DNA of 64,000 nucleotides from Paracoccaceae bacterium (GTDB lineage: Bacteria > Pseudomonadota > Alphaproteobacteria > Rhodobacterales > Rhodobacteraceae). Positions 33,667 through 41,987 of this stretch are shown here, piece by piece. The stretch covers positions 47,416 through 111,415 of the forward strand of contig JANREX010000026.1 in the NCBI GenBank assembly GCA_030758115.1, given 5' to 3'. The stretch's first letter is position 1. Each line of letters opens with the position of its first letter. A program made the translations under genes and the position numbers. The notes under the pieces are model-generated. The model had not been told where the DNA came from. It saw only the letters and a list, made by a program, of their open reading frames with translations, and searched no databases.

Positions 33667-35523
33667 ATGGCTGAGACAGGCGCAAAGTCAGGTGTGACAC
33701 GGGCCAAGACACCCAAGACGGGCAATGCAAAGGCGCCAAAGGGCGCCCAGCTTCCTGCCTTGGTGCCTGCTGCGCCGACAGTGTCGGCGCAGGATGGTCG
33801 GCCCGCACACCCGCATCAGAACCTTGACCGCAGCGTCATGGCGGCGATGGCGCAGGTCACGGGTGGCGTCTCGCCCCATGCGGTGGCCGATGCCTGGACC
33901 GATTGGTGGTTGCACATGGCCCGCGCGCCGGGGCGGCAGCTGGAACTGATCGAAAAGGCGCAGCAGAACACCCTCAGGCTGATGCAACACAGTGCGGCGG
34001 CCATGACGGGCCAGGCGGACAACGCCCCGTTCACCCCAAAAGCCAATGACACGCGCTGGACCCATCCCGATTGGGCGAAACCGCCCTTCAACCAATGGCA
34101 ACAGGGGTTTCTGGCGATACAGGACTGGTGGGATCACGCCACGGACGACCTGCGTGGCCTGCGCCACAAAAGCGCGGAACGCACCGGTTTCATGATGCGG
34201 CAGATACTGGATACGGTCGCACCCTCGAACTTTCCCGCGCTGAACCCCGAGATCATCGAAAAGACGGTCGAGACCCGTGGCCGGAACCTGGCCGAAGGTG
34301 CGGCCCATCTGGCCGCCGACATGGTGCAGACGCTGACGCAAGCCAAACGCCCCATCCCCGAGGATTACGCCCTGGGCCGGCATCTGGCCTGCACAGCCGG
34401 CAAGGTCGTCTTTCGCAACGACATCATGGAGCTGATCCAGTACAGCCCGCAGACCGATCAGGTGCATCCCGAACCGGTGCTGATCGTGCCCGCCTGGATC
34501 ATGAAATACTACATCCTTGACCTGTCGCCCGAGAATTCCCTGATCCGCCACCTTGTCGCGCAGGGTTTCACGGTGTTCTGCATCTCATGGTGCAACCCGA
34601 CAGCCGATCAGGCCGACCTGTCGCTGGAGGATTACCGCAAGCGCGGCGTCATGGCGGCGCTGGCGGCGATCAACGCGATCGTTCCGGGGCGCAAGGTGCA
34701 TGCCAACGGCTATTGCCTGGGCGGCACGATGCTTGCGATCGCGGCCGCCAGCATGGCGCGCGATGGCGACGACAGGCTGGCCTCGGTCACGCTGATGGCT
34801 GCACAGGTCGATTTCGTCGAGGCGGGCGAGCTGCTTCTGTTTCTCGATGAAAGCCAGGTCGCCTTTCTCGAGGACATGATGTGGGAACAGGGCTATCTTG
34901 ACCGGCCCCAGATGGCGCGCACCTTTGCCGCGATCCGGGCCGAAGACCTGATCTATACCCGCGCCGTGCGGCGATACTTTCTTGGCATCGAGGACCTGCC
35001 GTCGGATATCACGGTCTGGAACGGTGACACGACGCGGATGCCCGCGCGGATGCATTCCGAATACCTGCGCGGGATATTCCTGGAAAACCGGATCAGTGCA
35101 GGGCGGTTCGCGGTCGAAGGCCGGGTGATCGCCCTCAAGGACATCACCGCGCCGATGTTCGTCGTGGCGACCGAAAGCGATCACATCGCGCCATGGCGGT
35201 CGGTCTACAAGACGCAGCTGTTCACCGACAATGACCTGACCTTCGTTCTGACCAAGGGCGGGCACAATGGTGGCATCCTCAGTGAACCGGGCCACAAGGG
35301 GCGGCACTACCGCATCAGCCATCGCCATGCGGGTGCGCGCTACATGGGGCCTGAGTCATGGCTGAAAGGGCATGCGCCGCAGCCCGGCTCGTGGTGGCAG
35401 GAATGGACATGCTGGCTGGCGCAGGCCAGCGGCGCGCCCGTCGCACCGCCACCCATGGGAGCGCAGGACAAGGGCTATGGCGTCCTGTGCGACGCGCCCG
35501 GCACCTATATCCACCAGGGTTGA
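33667..35523 (+). CDS. phaC: Class I poly(3-hydroxyalkanoate) synthase
   Basis: A 618-residue PhaC that polymerises (R)-3-hydroxyacyl-CoA into storage granules. The lipase-like box is GYCLGGTM with the nucleophile Cys about 350. The catalytic Asp is expected in VVATESDHIAPW and the His in TKGGHNGGILSEPG. The N-terminal domain contains PRLNFVR-less but recognisable features, including VVFRNDIMELIQY and PAWIMKYYILDLSP. Residues 1-55 are a Lys/Ala/Pro-rich tail, with paired repeats such as TPKTGNAKAPKGA. The start ATG 33667 has AAGGGG upstream. phaA, phaB and phasin genes are not in the window. Confidence 0.95.
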   Translation: MAETGAKSGVTRAKTPKTGNAKAPKGAQLPALVPAAPTVSAQDGRPAHPHQNLDRSVMAAMAQVTGGVSPHAVADAWTDWWLHMARAPGRQLELIEKAQQNTLRLMQHSAAAMTGQADNAPFTPKANDTRWTHPDWAKPPFNQWQQGFLAIQDWWDHATDDLRGLRHKSAERTGFMMRQILDTVAPSNFPALNPEIIEKTVETRGRNLAEGAAHLAADMVQTLTQAKRPIPEDYALGRHLACTAGKVVFRNDIMELIQYSPQTDQVHPEPVLIVPAWIMKYYILDLSPENSLIRHLVAQGFTVFCISWCNPTADQADLSLEDYRKRGVMAALAAINAIVPGRKVHANGYCLGGTMLAIAAASMARDGDDRLASVTLMAAQVDFVEAGELLLFLDESQVAFLEDMMWEQGYLDRPQMARTFAAIRAEDLIYTRAVRRYFLGIEDLPSDITVWNGDTTRMPARMHSEYLRGIFLENRISAGRFAVEGRVIALKDITAPMFVVATESDHIAPWRSVYKTQLFTDNDLTFVLTKGGHNGGILSEPGHKGRHYRISHRHAGARYMGPESWLKGHAPQPGSWWQEWTCWLAQASGAPVAPPPMGAQDKGYGVLCDAPGTYIHQG

Positions 35524-35609
35524 GGCCCCGCAGGAGCGGCCCCGGCACGTCCGGCCAGCAGGGCGGCCGCCCCGGCGGTCATCAGGGCGCGTCTTGTCCA
35601 ACGGTTCAA
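35505..35609 (-). CDS. Small ORF resembling a truncated Tat-type signal peptide
   Basis: A 34-codon frame starts at TTG 35609, preceded by a strong AAGGAGG seven bases upstream. It encodes a twin-arginine-like leader (NRWTRRALMTAGAAALLAG, then RAGAAP) and stops soon after. Its 3' end overlaps the phaC 3' end by 19 bp on the opposite strand. It could be a small exported peptide or the remnant of a longer exported protein lost downstream. It is too short for family assignment, so confidence is low. Confidence 0.35.
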   Translation of the reverse strand: MNRWTRRALMTAGAAALLAGRAGAAPAGPQPWWI

Positions 35610-35802
35610 TTTGCTGCCTCCTTGCGGGTCTGTTGCCGCCCGCGTCTTGCCTGGCAGGGCTTAAATCCTGCGGCGGGCCTGAACCTCAAGTCACGATGGC
35701 TTGGGATCGGCGTTATCTGCATCGCTGCACAGGGACGGTGCAGCCCCGGCTCTTAACGAAAGGACGCGCAAAGGGCATATTGCCTGCAAAGGAGACCCCG
35801 CC

Positions 35803-36291
35803 ATGACACAGTATGCCGCACATCCACAGACCCGCATCGGTCATGTCCACCTCAAGGTGGCGGACCTTGAACGCGCCATAGCTTTCTATCGCGATGTCAT
35901 GGGGTTTGCCCTCGAACAGCGCTATGGCGATCAGGCCGCCTTTCTGTCGGCAGGCGGCTATCATCACCACATCGGGCTGAACACATGGGAAAGCCGTGGC
36001 GGCAGACCTGCCCCGCATGGGCACACGGGGCTTTACCACACCGCCTTTCTCTACCCCGATCGCGCCGCGCTGGGGGCGGCCCTGCGGCAGGCGATCACCG
36101 CCGGGGTCGAGATCGAAGGCGCGGCGGATCACGGTGTGTCCGAGGCGATCTATTTCAGCGACCCCGATGGCAATGGCATCGAGATCTATCGTGACCGCGC
36201 GCCCGAGGACTGGCCGCGCAACAGCGACGGTCAACTGGCCATGGTCAACAAGCGGCTGGATCTGAATGCCCTGCTGGCCGAGGCGCGCTGA
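35803..36291 (+). CDS. VOC/glyoxalase family protein (ring-cleavage dioxygenase-like)
   Basis: A 162-residue vicinal-oxygen-chelate protein of one module pair. The blocks are RIGHVHLKVADLERAIAFYRDVMGF, YHHHIGLNTWES, GLYHTAFLYPDR and ISFSDP-like IYFSDPDGNGIEIYRDR. His 16 and the Glu of EIYRD are plausible metal ligands. It resembles CatE-type catechol-2,3-dioxygenase homologues, but substrate and activity are unknown. The start ATG 35803 has AAAGGAG upstream. It stands alone, with a 366-bp gap downstream. Confidence 0.85.
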   Translation: MTQYAAHPQTRIGHVHLKVADLERAIAFYRDVMGFALEQRYGDQAAFLSAGGYHHHIGLNTWESRGGRPAPHGHTGLYHTAFLYPDRAALGAALRQAITAGVEIEGAADHGVSEAIYFSDPDGNGIEIYRDRAPEDWPRNSDGQLAMVNKRLDLNALLAEAR

Positions 36292-36657
36292 GCCTGTCAT
36301 GGCCGCCGAAACGGCCAAAAACGCCGGAAAATCGGACCAATAGCGTCACGAAAATGACATTTCGCCGGGGTAACCCTGTCCATACGTACCTGACAGGCCG
36401 GAGTTTCGCGTTCCGTGCCCGTCACATGTTCCCCGGGTAAAGCGTACCGCCCTTTTGAGGGGCGTCTTTCACCAAATCATTGGACCAGTATCCTTTTCAA
36501 GCAAGCAGCACCCGGCCCCTGTCCCTTGGGTCGGGTGTATTTCTTTGCGGGGCATGGCCAGCTTGCGGTATGACATGCCTGACCGCGCTTGCGTCTTTAC
36601 CGAAATGGCAGTGTTGGTGCAGGATGGGGCAAGACCGCCTTCTGGGAACGGGGTTGC
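36292..36657. other. Intergenic stretch, no gene seen; possible hairpins
   Basis: These 366 bases contain no convincing reading frame. Two small hairpins are visible: CGCCC / GGGCG around 36449-36465 followed by a T-rich stretch, and CACCCG / CGGGTG around 36508-36536 followed by TATTTCTTT. They could end a small RNA or terminate readthrough. No tRNA, signal-recognition RNA core or named riboswitch motif was recognised. Confidence 0.4.
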
Positions 36658-37935
36658 ATGCATATCAAGAGCAAGCGCGCAGTCATCACGGACGCGCTGG
36701 ACAGCTGGCGCAACCGGGGCCTGCTGGACCCTGCAACGGCGCAACGCCTGCAGGATGATCTTGAGCAGGGCAAGACCAGCTACAGCTTCAACGCCTTCAT
36801 CATCACCGCGGGGGTGATCTGCCTGTGCTTTGCGGCCATGACCTTTGTGGCCGCAAACTGGGAGGAGATGAGTCGTCTGCTCAGGCTGGCGCTGGTGGTG
36901 GCGGCGCTATGGGCGGCCTGGGGCGCGGCCCTCTGGGCTGGACTGCGTGGCCTTCACTGGTGGCACGAGGGCCTGATGCTGCTGGGATGCGGCATATTCG
37001 GCGCCGGCATCATGCTGGTCAGCCAGATCTATCACATCCAGGGAAATGCCGCCGATGCGGTGTGGCTCTGGGCCTTGGGCAGCCTTCTGGCGGCGGCGCT
37101 GACGCGGGGCCTCATGTCACTGGCATTGGCCATCGGGCTTTTCGCGCTGTGGCACGGGATGCAGATCGACGTCGCGACCAGGGCGCATGATCTGAACCTG
37201 CCCTATCTGGTCTGGTGGCTGGCCGGGGCCGGGTTGGCCTGGTGGCTGCGCAGCCGCCTGGCCGGGCATCTGAGCGTGCTGGCCCTGTGCCTGTGGTTGC
37301 TGAGCGCCCTGGCAACGGTGCAACATCCGCATGTCGCGTCCCTGATGCTTCTGGCCGGGACGGTCAGCGTGATGTCGGGTTTGCTGGCCTCTTTTTCCGG
37401 GCCGCGGCTGCTGCACGGGTTCGAAGCCCCGGTTCTGGCCTATGCCGCGCTGGTGCTTGGATCATGCGCCTTCTACGTGACCCTTTCACATGACGCTTAC
37501 GACTGGCCGATGCCGGGCGATGACGGGGCGCGTGGCGCGCTCTGGTCTTTGCTGCCCTTTCTGGCGGCGCCCTCGGTGGTGCTGGCGGTGCTGGCGCGGG
37601 TCCGGGCCTGGGCGCTGGCCTATGATCTTGCCGCTTGCGCCATCCTCGGGGTGACCCTTCTGGTGGCATATGTGATGCCGAAGATCCCGCTTCTGTCCGA
37701 GGCCTTGCTGCTTGTGCCCTTCATCTGGATCACGCGGATGGGCTGGCGTCTGGACCTGCGCAGCCTGCGCGCCATCGGCATGGCAGGGTTCATCCTGGCG
37801 CTGCTGGTGATCTACGGCGAAACCGTGGGCAGCCTGATCGGCACCAGCGGCTTTTACCTGGGTGCGGGGCTGATCCTGCTGGGCGGGGCCTGGGTGGCCA
37901 CGCGGCTGGAGCCCAAGGGAAAGGGCAGATCATGA
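36658..37935 (+). CDS. DUF2157 domain-containing membrane protein
   Basis: A 425-residue protein. The N-terminal soluble part (residues 1-40) contains ITDALDSWRNRGLLDPATAQRLQ, the DUF2157 signature region, followed by about ten to twelve membrane helices. A mid-protein stretch GIMLVSQIYHIQGNAADAVWLWALG is also typical of the family. Function is unknown. It overlaps the next gene (GDYXXLXY protein) by ATGA; the two families are regularly found side by side and probably act together in the membrane. The start ATG 36658 is weakly supported by an upstream GGGG. Confidence 0.85.
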   Translation: MHIKSKRAVITDALDSWRNRGLLDPATAQRLQDDLEQGKTSYSFNAFIITAGVICLCFAAMTFVAANWEEMSRLLRLALVVAALWAAWGAALWAGLRGLHWWHEGLMLLGCGIFGAGIMLVSQIYHIQGNAADAVWLWALGSLLAAALTRGLMSLALAIGLFALWHGMQIDVATRAHDLNLPYLVWWLAGAGLAWWLRSRLAGHLSVLALCLWLLSALATVQHPHVASLMLLAGTVSVMSGLLASFSGPRLLHGFEAPVLAYAALVLGSCAFYVTLSHDAYDWPMPGDDGARGALWSLLPFLAAPSVVLAVLARVRAWALAYDLAACAILGVTLLVAYVMPKIPLLSEALLLVPFIWITRMGWRLDLRSLRAIGMAGFILALLVIYGETVGSLIGTSGFYLGAGLILLGGAWVATRLEPKGKGRS

Positions 37936-38495
37936 GCAAGGCGCGCCCCCTGACCCGCCGCTGGCTGGTGGCCGCGATCATCGCGGTCGCCCTTGTGCAG
38001 ACTGCCGCACTGGCAAAGATGGTCACCGACCGTGCGGCCTTGCTGCGCGACGGTACCGAGGTCGTTCTGGAAACCGGCGCCATCGACCCGCGCGACCTGT
38101 TTCGCGGACATTACACGATCCTGAACCTGATGATCTCGCGGATCGACCCAAAGAGCGTGCGGGTTGACCCGACCCTTGAACCCGGCATGCCGGTCTATGT
38201 GGTGCTGGGGCCCGGTCCCGAGGGGTACTGGCAGGCCGAAAACCTGCTGGCGGCCCCGCCGGACAGTCCGGTGCCGCTGTTGCGCGGGGTCTTTGAATAC
38301 GCCCATGACACCGAGATCATCCTGTCCTTTCCGATCGACCGCTATTTCGCCCCGAAGGACCGCGCGCTTGAACTGGAAGGGATCAACCGCAATGGCCGGA
38401 TGGGGGTGATCCTTGCGCTGGATGACAGCGGCTATGGCGCCATCAAGGGCCTGATGATCGACGGGCAGCGGATCTATGAGGAACCGCTTTATTGA
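37932..38495 (+). CDS. GDYXXLXY domain-containing protein
   Basis: A 187-residue protein with one N-terminal membrane helix (WLVAAIIAVALVQTAALAKM) and an external domain. The name-giving motif appears as RGHYTILNL, where the usual Asp-Tyr is His-Tyr, after PRDLFRG. Later segments are FPIDRYFAPKDRALELE and MIDGQRIYEEPLY. Function is unknown. It is coupled to the DUF2157 gene by a 4-bp overlap, so the two products probably form one membrane unit. Confidence 0.85.
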   Translation: MSKARPLTRRWLVAAIIAVALVQTAALAKMVTDRAALLRDGTEVVLETGAIDPRDLFRGHYTILNLMISRIDPKSVRVDPTLEPGMPVYVVLGPGPEGYWQAENLLAAPPDSPVPLLRGVFEYAHDTEIILSFPIDRYFAPKDRALELEGINRNGRMGVILALDDSGYGAIKGLMIDGQRIYEEPLY

Positions 38496-38574
38496 TCCGC
38501 TTTTGCCGCAGCCTGACCGCTTTACTGCACCGGACCGGCTGTTAAAGTCCCCAAGGCACTGAAAGGGACTAGGC

Positions 38575-39438
38575 ATGGCGACTGGCACGAATATCCGCAC
38601 CTATTTCAATGGCTCATGGCATGCGGGCGACCTACCGATCATGCGGGCTGCCGACCACGGCAGCTGGCTGGGCAGCACCGTGTTCGACGGCGCGCGCTAC
38701 GTCAACGGCATGGCGCCCGATCTCGAGGCGCATTGCGCCCGCGTCAACCGCTCGGCCGAGGCGCTGATGATCACGCCGACGGTCGCGACGCAGGAGATGG
38801 TCGGGATCGTCCGCGAGGGTCTGGCCCTCTATCCCCGCGATGCGGCCGTCTATATCCGGCCCATGTACTGGGCCATAGATGGCGATCCCACGGCGATCGT
38901 GCCATCGCCGAACGCGACCGGTTTCGCGATCTGCCTCGAAGAGATCCCGATGCCGCCCGAGGGGGCCTCGACCACGCTGACGCGCACGCGGTTCCGCCGC
39001 CCGGTGCTGGAGGATGCGGTCGTGAACGCCAAGGCGGGCTGTCTTTACCCCAACAACGCCCGCATGCTGGCCGAGGCGCGCGCCAAGGGTTTCGGCAATG
39101 CGCTGGTGGCCGATGCCCTGGGCAATGTGGCCGAAACGGCAACCGCCAATGTCTTCATGGTCAAGGACGGGGTCGTCTTCACCCCGGTCGCGAATGGCAC
39201 GTTCCTGGCCGGCATCACGCGGTCGCGCCATATCGCCAATCTGCGCGCCGACGGGATCGAGGTGCGCGAAACAGTGCTGAGCTTCGAGGATTTCCATGCC
39301 GCCGACGAGGTGTTCCTGACCGGCAACATGAGCAAGATCACACCGGTGACGGCCTTTGATGACACGCGCTATCCGGTGGGCCCGATCACGCAGCGCGCCC
39401 GCGCGCTGTACTGGGACTGGGCCGCAAGCGCGGGCTGA
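38575..39438 (+). CDS. ilvE: Class IV aminotransferase, branched-chain amino acid aminotransferase-like
   Basis: A 287-residue PLP enzyme of fold type IV. The catalytic Lys lies in VNAKAGCLYPNNARM, the phosphate-binding region in TATANVFMVKDG and the Glu in FEDFHAADEVFLTGNMSKITPV. Branched-chain aminotransferases, D-amino-acid transaminases and aminodeoxychorismate lyases share this fold. The FDGARYVNG start and the NMSKITPV end favour IlvE, but specificity is inferred. A GATATTT-family repeat follows 28 bases after the stop. Confidence 0.82.
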   Translation: MATGTNIRTYFNGSWHAGDLPIMRAADHGSWLGSTVFDGARYVNGMAPDLEAHCARVNRSAEALMITPTVATQEMVGIVREGLALYPRDAAVYIRPMYWAIDGDPTAIVPSPNATGFAICLEEIPMPPEGASTTLTRTRFRRPVLEDAVVNAKAGCLYPNNARMLAEARAKGFGNALVADALGNVAETATANVFMVKDGVVFTPVANGTFLAGITRSRHIANLRADGIEVRETVLSFEDFHAADEVFLTGNMSKITPVTAFDDTRYPVGPITQRARALYWDWAASAG

Positions 39439-39466
39439 ACCACATCGGACAGCGCCGGCTGCGAGG

Positions 39467-39510
39467 GCGGGATGCGCTCCGCGCGGGGATATTTGAAGCA
39501 AGAAGAAACA
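39467..39510 (+). repeat. GATATTT-family dispersed repeat, short copy A
   Basis: A 44-bp element, GCGGGATGCGCTCC to GGGGATATTTG to CAAGAAGAAACA, differs from copy B at three positions. It lies between the ilvE-like gene and the universal stress gene, in the same orientation as both. GCGC TCC GCGC inside it can form a small hairpin. Confidence 0.8.
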
Positions 39511-39581
39511 GGCGGCGCGCGTGCTGGCAGTTGCGCGGATCACTGCCATCCGCCATGATCGCACCCGAGGGAGAATGCATG

Positions 39582-40037
39582 ATGCGAAAGTTTCTGGTGG
39601 TGCTGGATGACAGCCGTGAATGCCTGAACGCGATGCGTTTCGCGGCCATGCGCGCGGCGCGGACAGGTGGCGGGGTCGAGATCCTGTCGGTGATCCCGCC
39701 CGAGGAGTTCAATCACTGGATCGGCGTGGGCGATATCATGCGCGAGGAGGCGCGAGAGCGGATCCATGCGCATTTCGAAGTCTTCGCGAAGTGGATGCGC
39801 GACAAGCAGGGCGTTGATCCGGAACTGGTCATCCGCGAGGGCGAGCCGGTGACCGAGATCCTGGCCCAGATCAGCGAGGACAAGGATATCGGTGTGCTGG
39901 TGCTGGGGGCGGGAACCGACAAGAAGGGTCCGGGGCCGCTGGTCACGCAATTGACGCGCAGTGCCGGATCGCTGGCCGTTCCCATCACGATCGTGCCCGG
40001 GGACCTGTCCAAGGAAAGGCTGGAAGCCATCACCTGA
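39582..40037 (+). CDS. Universal stress protein (UspA family)
   Basis: A 151-residue single-domain Usp. It begins KFLVVLDDSRECLNAMRFA, has VIREGEPVTEI, and ends with a nucleotide-binding pattern VLGAGTDKKGPGPLVTQLTRSAGSLAVPITIVP, close to the G-2X-G-9X-G(S/T) motif of ATP-binding Usp proteins. The role in the stress response is not defined. GAGGGAG lies eight bases before ATG 39582; the adjacent ATG 39579 is equally possible. A hairpin terminator follows. Confidence 0.88.
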   Translation: MRKFLVVLDDSRECLNAMRFAAMRAARTGGGVEILSVIPPEEFNHWIGVGDIMREEARERIHAHFEVFAKWMRDKQGVDPELVIREGEPVTEILAQISEDKDIGVLVLGAGTDKKGPGPLVTQLTRSAGSLAVPITIVPGDLSKERLEAIT

Positions 40038-40050
40038 TGCTCGCACAGGA

Positions 40051-40079
40051 CCGGAGCAGCACAGGACGCGCTGCTCCGG
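40051..40079. terminator. Hairpin between convergent usp and cytochrome c genes
   Basis: CCGGAGCAGC (40051-40060) pairs with GCTGCTCCGG (40070-40079), a perfect 10-bp stem with a 9-base loop. It lies between the usp stop at 40037 and the minus-strand cytochrome stop at 40093. The following T-run is short, so efficiency as an intrinsic terminator is uncertain. Confidence 0.6.
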
Positions 40080-40092
40080 TTGGCGCTATGGT

Positions 40093-40503
40093 TCAGTCCT
40101 GGATCGATTCCAGGTACATCGCCAGTGACAGCACGCGACCGCGTGTTTCCAGGACACTGCCGTAGTCATCCGGTCCGGCGACGCTCTGCTCCGAGAACAT
40201 GTTTCCGAACAGCGGCATCGCGCCGCCATGGGCACGCACGCCCGTGCGGCCGTCGATGATGTGGATGACCTGCAGCATCGGGAAAACCCCGTCATTCGCT
40301 TTCGACAGCAAGGTCAGGTTCGGCGAAGGTATCGTGAGGACATTGGCCATGTCGCCATCCCCCTTGCCGGACGCGCCGTGACATACGGCGCAATAATCGG
40401 CATAGAGACCTGCCCCGATTTCCTTGTCCTGCGCATGGGCAACTGATGCGAACGCCAAGGCACTCGTTACGGCCGTCAATCTTGCGAGCGATGAAAGTAT
40501 CAT
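40093..40503 (-). CDS. Class I cytochrome c family protein
   Basis: A 136-residue periplasmic protein. A signal peptide (hydrophobic LTAVTSALAFASVAHA) precedes the mature chain. The haem-binding motif is CAVCHG, followed by GKGDGDM. The Met in GGAMPLFGNMF is a probable sixth ligand. The electron partner is unknown, and no oxidase or dehydrogenase subunit is adjacent. It converges with the usp gene. Confidence 0.88.
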   Translation of the reverse strand: MILSSLARLTAVTSALAFASVAHAQDKEIGAGLYADYCAVCHGASGKGDGDMANVLTIPSPNLTLLSKANDGVFPMLQVIHIIDGRTGVRAHGGAMPLFGNMFSEQSVAGPDDYGSVLETRGRVLSLAMYLESIQD

Positions 40504-40642
40504 CTTTCCACCCCCTGATATGAAAGCGCGCTTCCTCTCCTGTCTTTAGTTGGACACGAATCCTGCGCCCTTTCAATCACCCCAGGGTTGTATATTCAAA
40601 AAATAACATGTGTTCAGGCGATGCGCGCATGCCTGGGCTGCG

Positions 40643-41911
40643 TCAGGCGCCGACCGGGGTTTCGGAAGGCGTCTGTGCCAGTTGGGCCGCCGCGCGGATA
40701 TCGGCCAGGTCGGCGGGGGCGAGCCCGGCGGCTTCGGCACGCGACAAGGCGTCCTGCGCCATGTCGGTGGCGGCTTGCGCGAAAGTATCCGGCGCCACGT
40801 CCCGCAGGGATGTCAGCGCCTTCTGCAGGCGGATCTGCACCTCGACCAGGGCGGCGCCGTCGCGCATCAGGGGGCGAAACGCGTCGATGACCGCCTCCTG
40901 GGGCATGATGGGGCGGACGAAGACATCCGGATGACGGATATCCGGCGCGGCCCTGTCACGCCAGAGCGACAGGATACGCACGAACCGGCCCAGGACGTCG
41001 ATGGCGGTGCCCGGATCATTGACCGCGGGCGAGAGCGCGCGCGAGCCGATCTCGGCCAGAACGATCAGGCCGAAGCGGGGATCGGCCTCGAAGGTGCGCC
41101 GTTTCCCGATGGTGATCGCCCGGCAGATCGCCTCGGATAGCGCCGTGTCGGGCGCATCGCCGCTGATCCGGGCAAGGGGCGTGCCCATCACCACGAAACT
41201 GCCCGGCAGACACCGCAGGTAGAGCTGTCTTTCATTCGCCGCGGCACAGTCCTGAAGCGCCTGCATGTCCACATGCTGCACATAGCCGGTCGCTTGGGCA
41301 TGGACCCCGTGCATCCCGCGATCCGGCTCTGCGGTCAGAACGCGCCCGCCCATGTAGGGGTCGGACAGGCGCAGTTCCAGCGCGGCAGCGGTCGCGGCTT
41401 CGACCCTGTCCAGCGTGTCGCCCATCCGCCCGAACTGCATCAGGTGCCCGATCCAGCGGAACAGCGCCAGGACAACGAAGCCGATCACCACGATGGTGAA
41501 CAGAAAGATCACGACCCGGCCGGCCGCATCATAAAGGTCGGCATTCAGCGCGACCAGCCCGACAAGTCCGAAGAGGAAGGCCCCCAGAAAGGTGGCCAGC
41601 ACGTTCTGCGTTGTCCGATCCTCTTGCAGCAGCACGGCGGCGCGGGGGGTTGCGGTGCTGGCGGCCGCGGCAAAGGCCGATACGGCGATGGAGAGCGAAA
41701 AGGTCGTGACCGCCAGCATCGAGGAGGTCAGGACCCCCAGAAGCTGCTCGACCGCGTCGGCACCGGCCCTGATGGCCAGATCCTCGCCCAGATAGGGCGA
41801 CAGCACACGCGCCAGCACGACCGAGACAAGGGCGAGGACGGCGAAGCCGACCACACGTACCCAGACCTTCTTGAGGACCTCTTGCAGGTACCAGGTATAG
41901 CGCGACACCAT
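40643..41911 (-). CDS. DUF2254 domain-containing membrane protein
   Basis: A 422-residue protein that fills the DUF2254 profile. Two membrane helices lie at the start (VVGFAVLALVSVVLARV, then QLLGVLTSSMLAVTTFSLSIAV) and two more around residues 100-155. These are followed by a soluble C-terminal half including IGSRALSPAVNDPGTAIDVLGR, the most conserved block of the family. Function is unknown. The start ATG 41911 has GGAGGG five bases upstream; a GTG one codon earlier is possible. Confidence 0.85.
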   Translation of the reverse strand: MVSRYTWYLQEVLKKVWVRVVGFAVLALVSVVLARVLSPYLGEDLAIRAGADAVEQLLGVLTSSMLAVTTFSLSIAVSAFAAAASTATPRAAVLLQEDRTTQNVLATFLGAFLFGLVGLVALNADLYDAAGRVVIFLFTIVVIGFVVLALFRWIGHLMQFGRMGDTLDRVEAATAAALELRLSDPYMGGRVLTAEPDRGMHGVHAQATGYVQHVDMQALQDCAAANERQLYLRCLPGSFVVMGTPLARISGDAPDTALSEAICRAITIGKRRTFEADPRFGLIVLAEIGSRALSPAVNDPGTAIDVLGRFVRILSLWRDRAAPDIRHPDVFVRPIMPQEAVIDAFRPLMRDGAALVEVQIRLQKALTSLRDVAPDTFAQAATDMAQDALSRAEAAGLAPADLADIRAAAQLAQTPSETPVGA

Positions 41912-41987
41912 CACATCCCTCCGCCGTGCTCGAGGCGCGCCGCTACCGGCGCATCAGGCTAGCTGTGAGCACCGCCAGACGGGCAGC

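Noticed and set aside
36292..36657. Small signal-recognition RNA or tRNA gene in the longest empty stretch
   Set aside because: No GGAAGCAG-type core or cloverleaf was found; only two weak hairpins remain.
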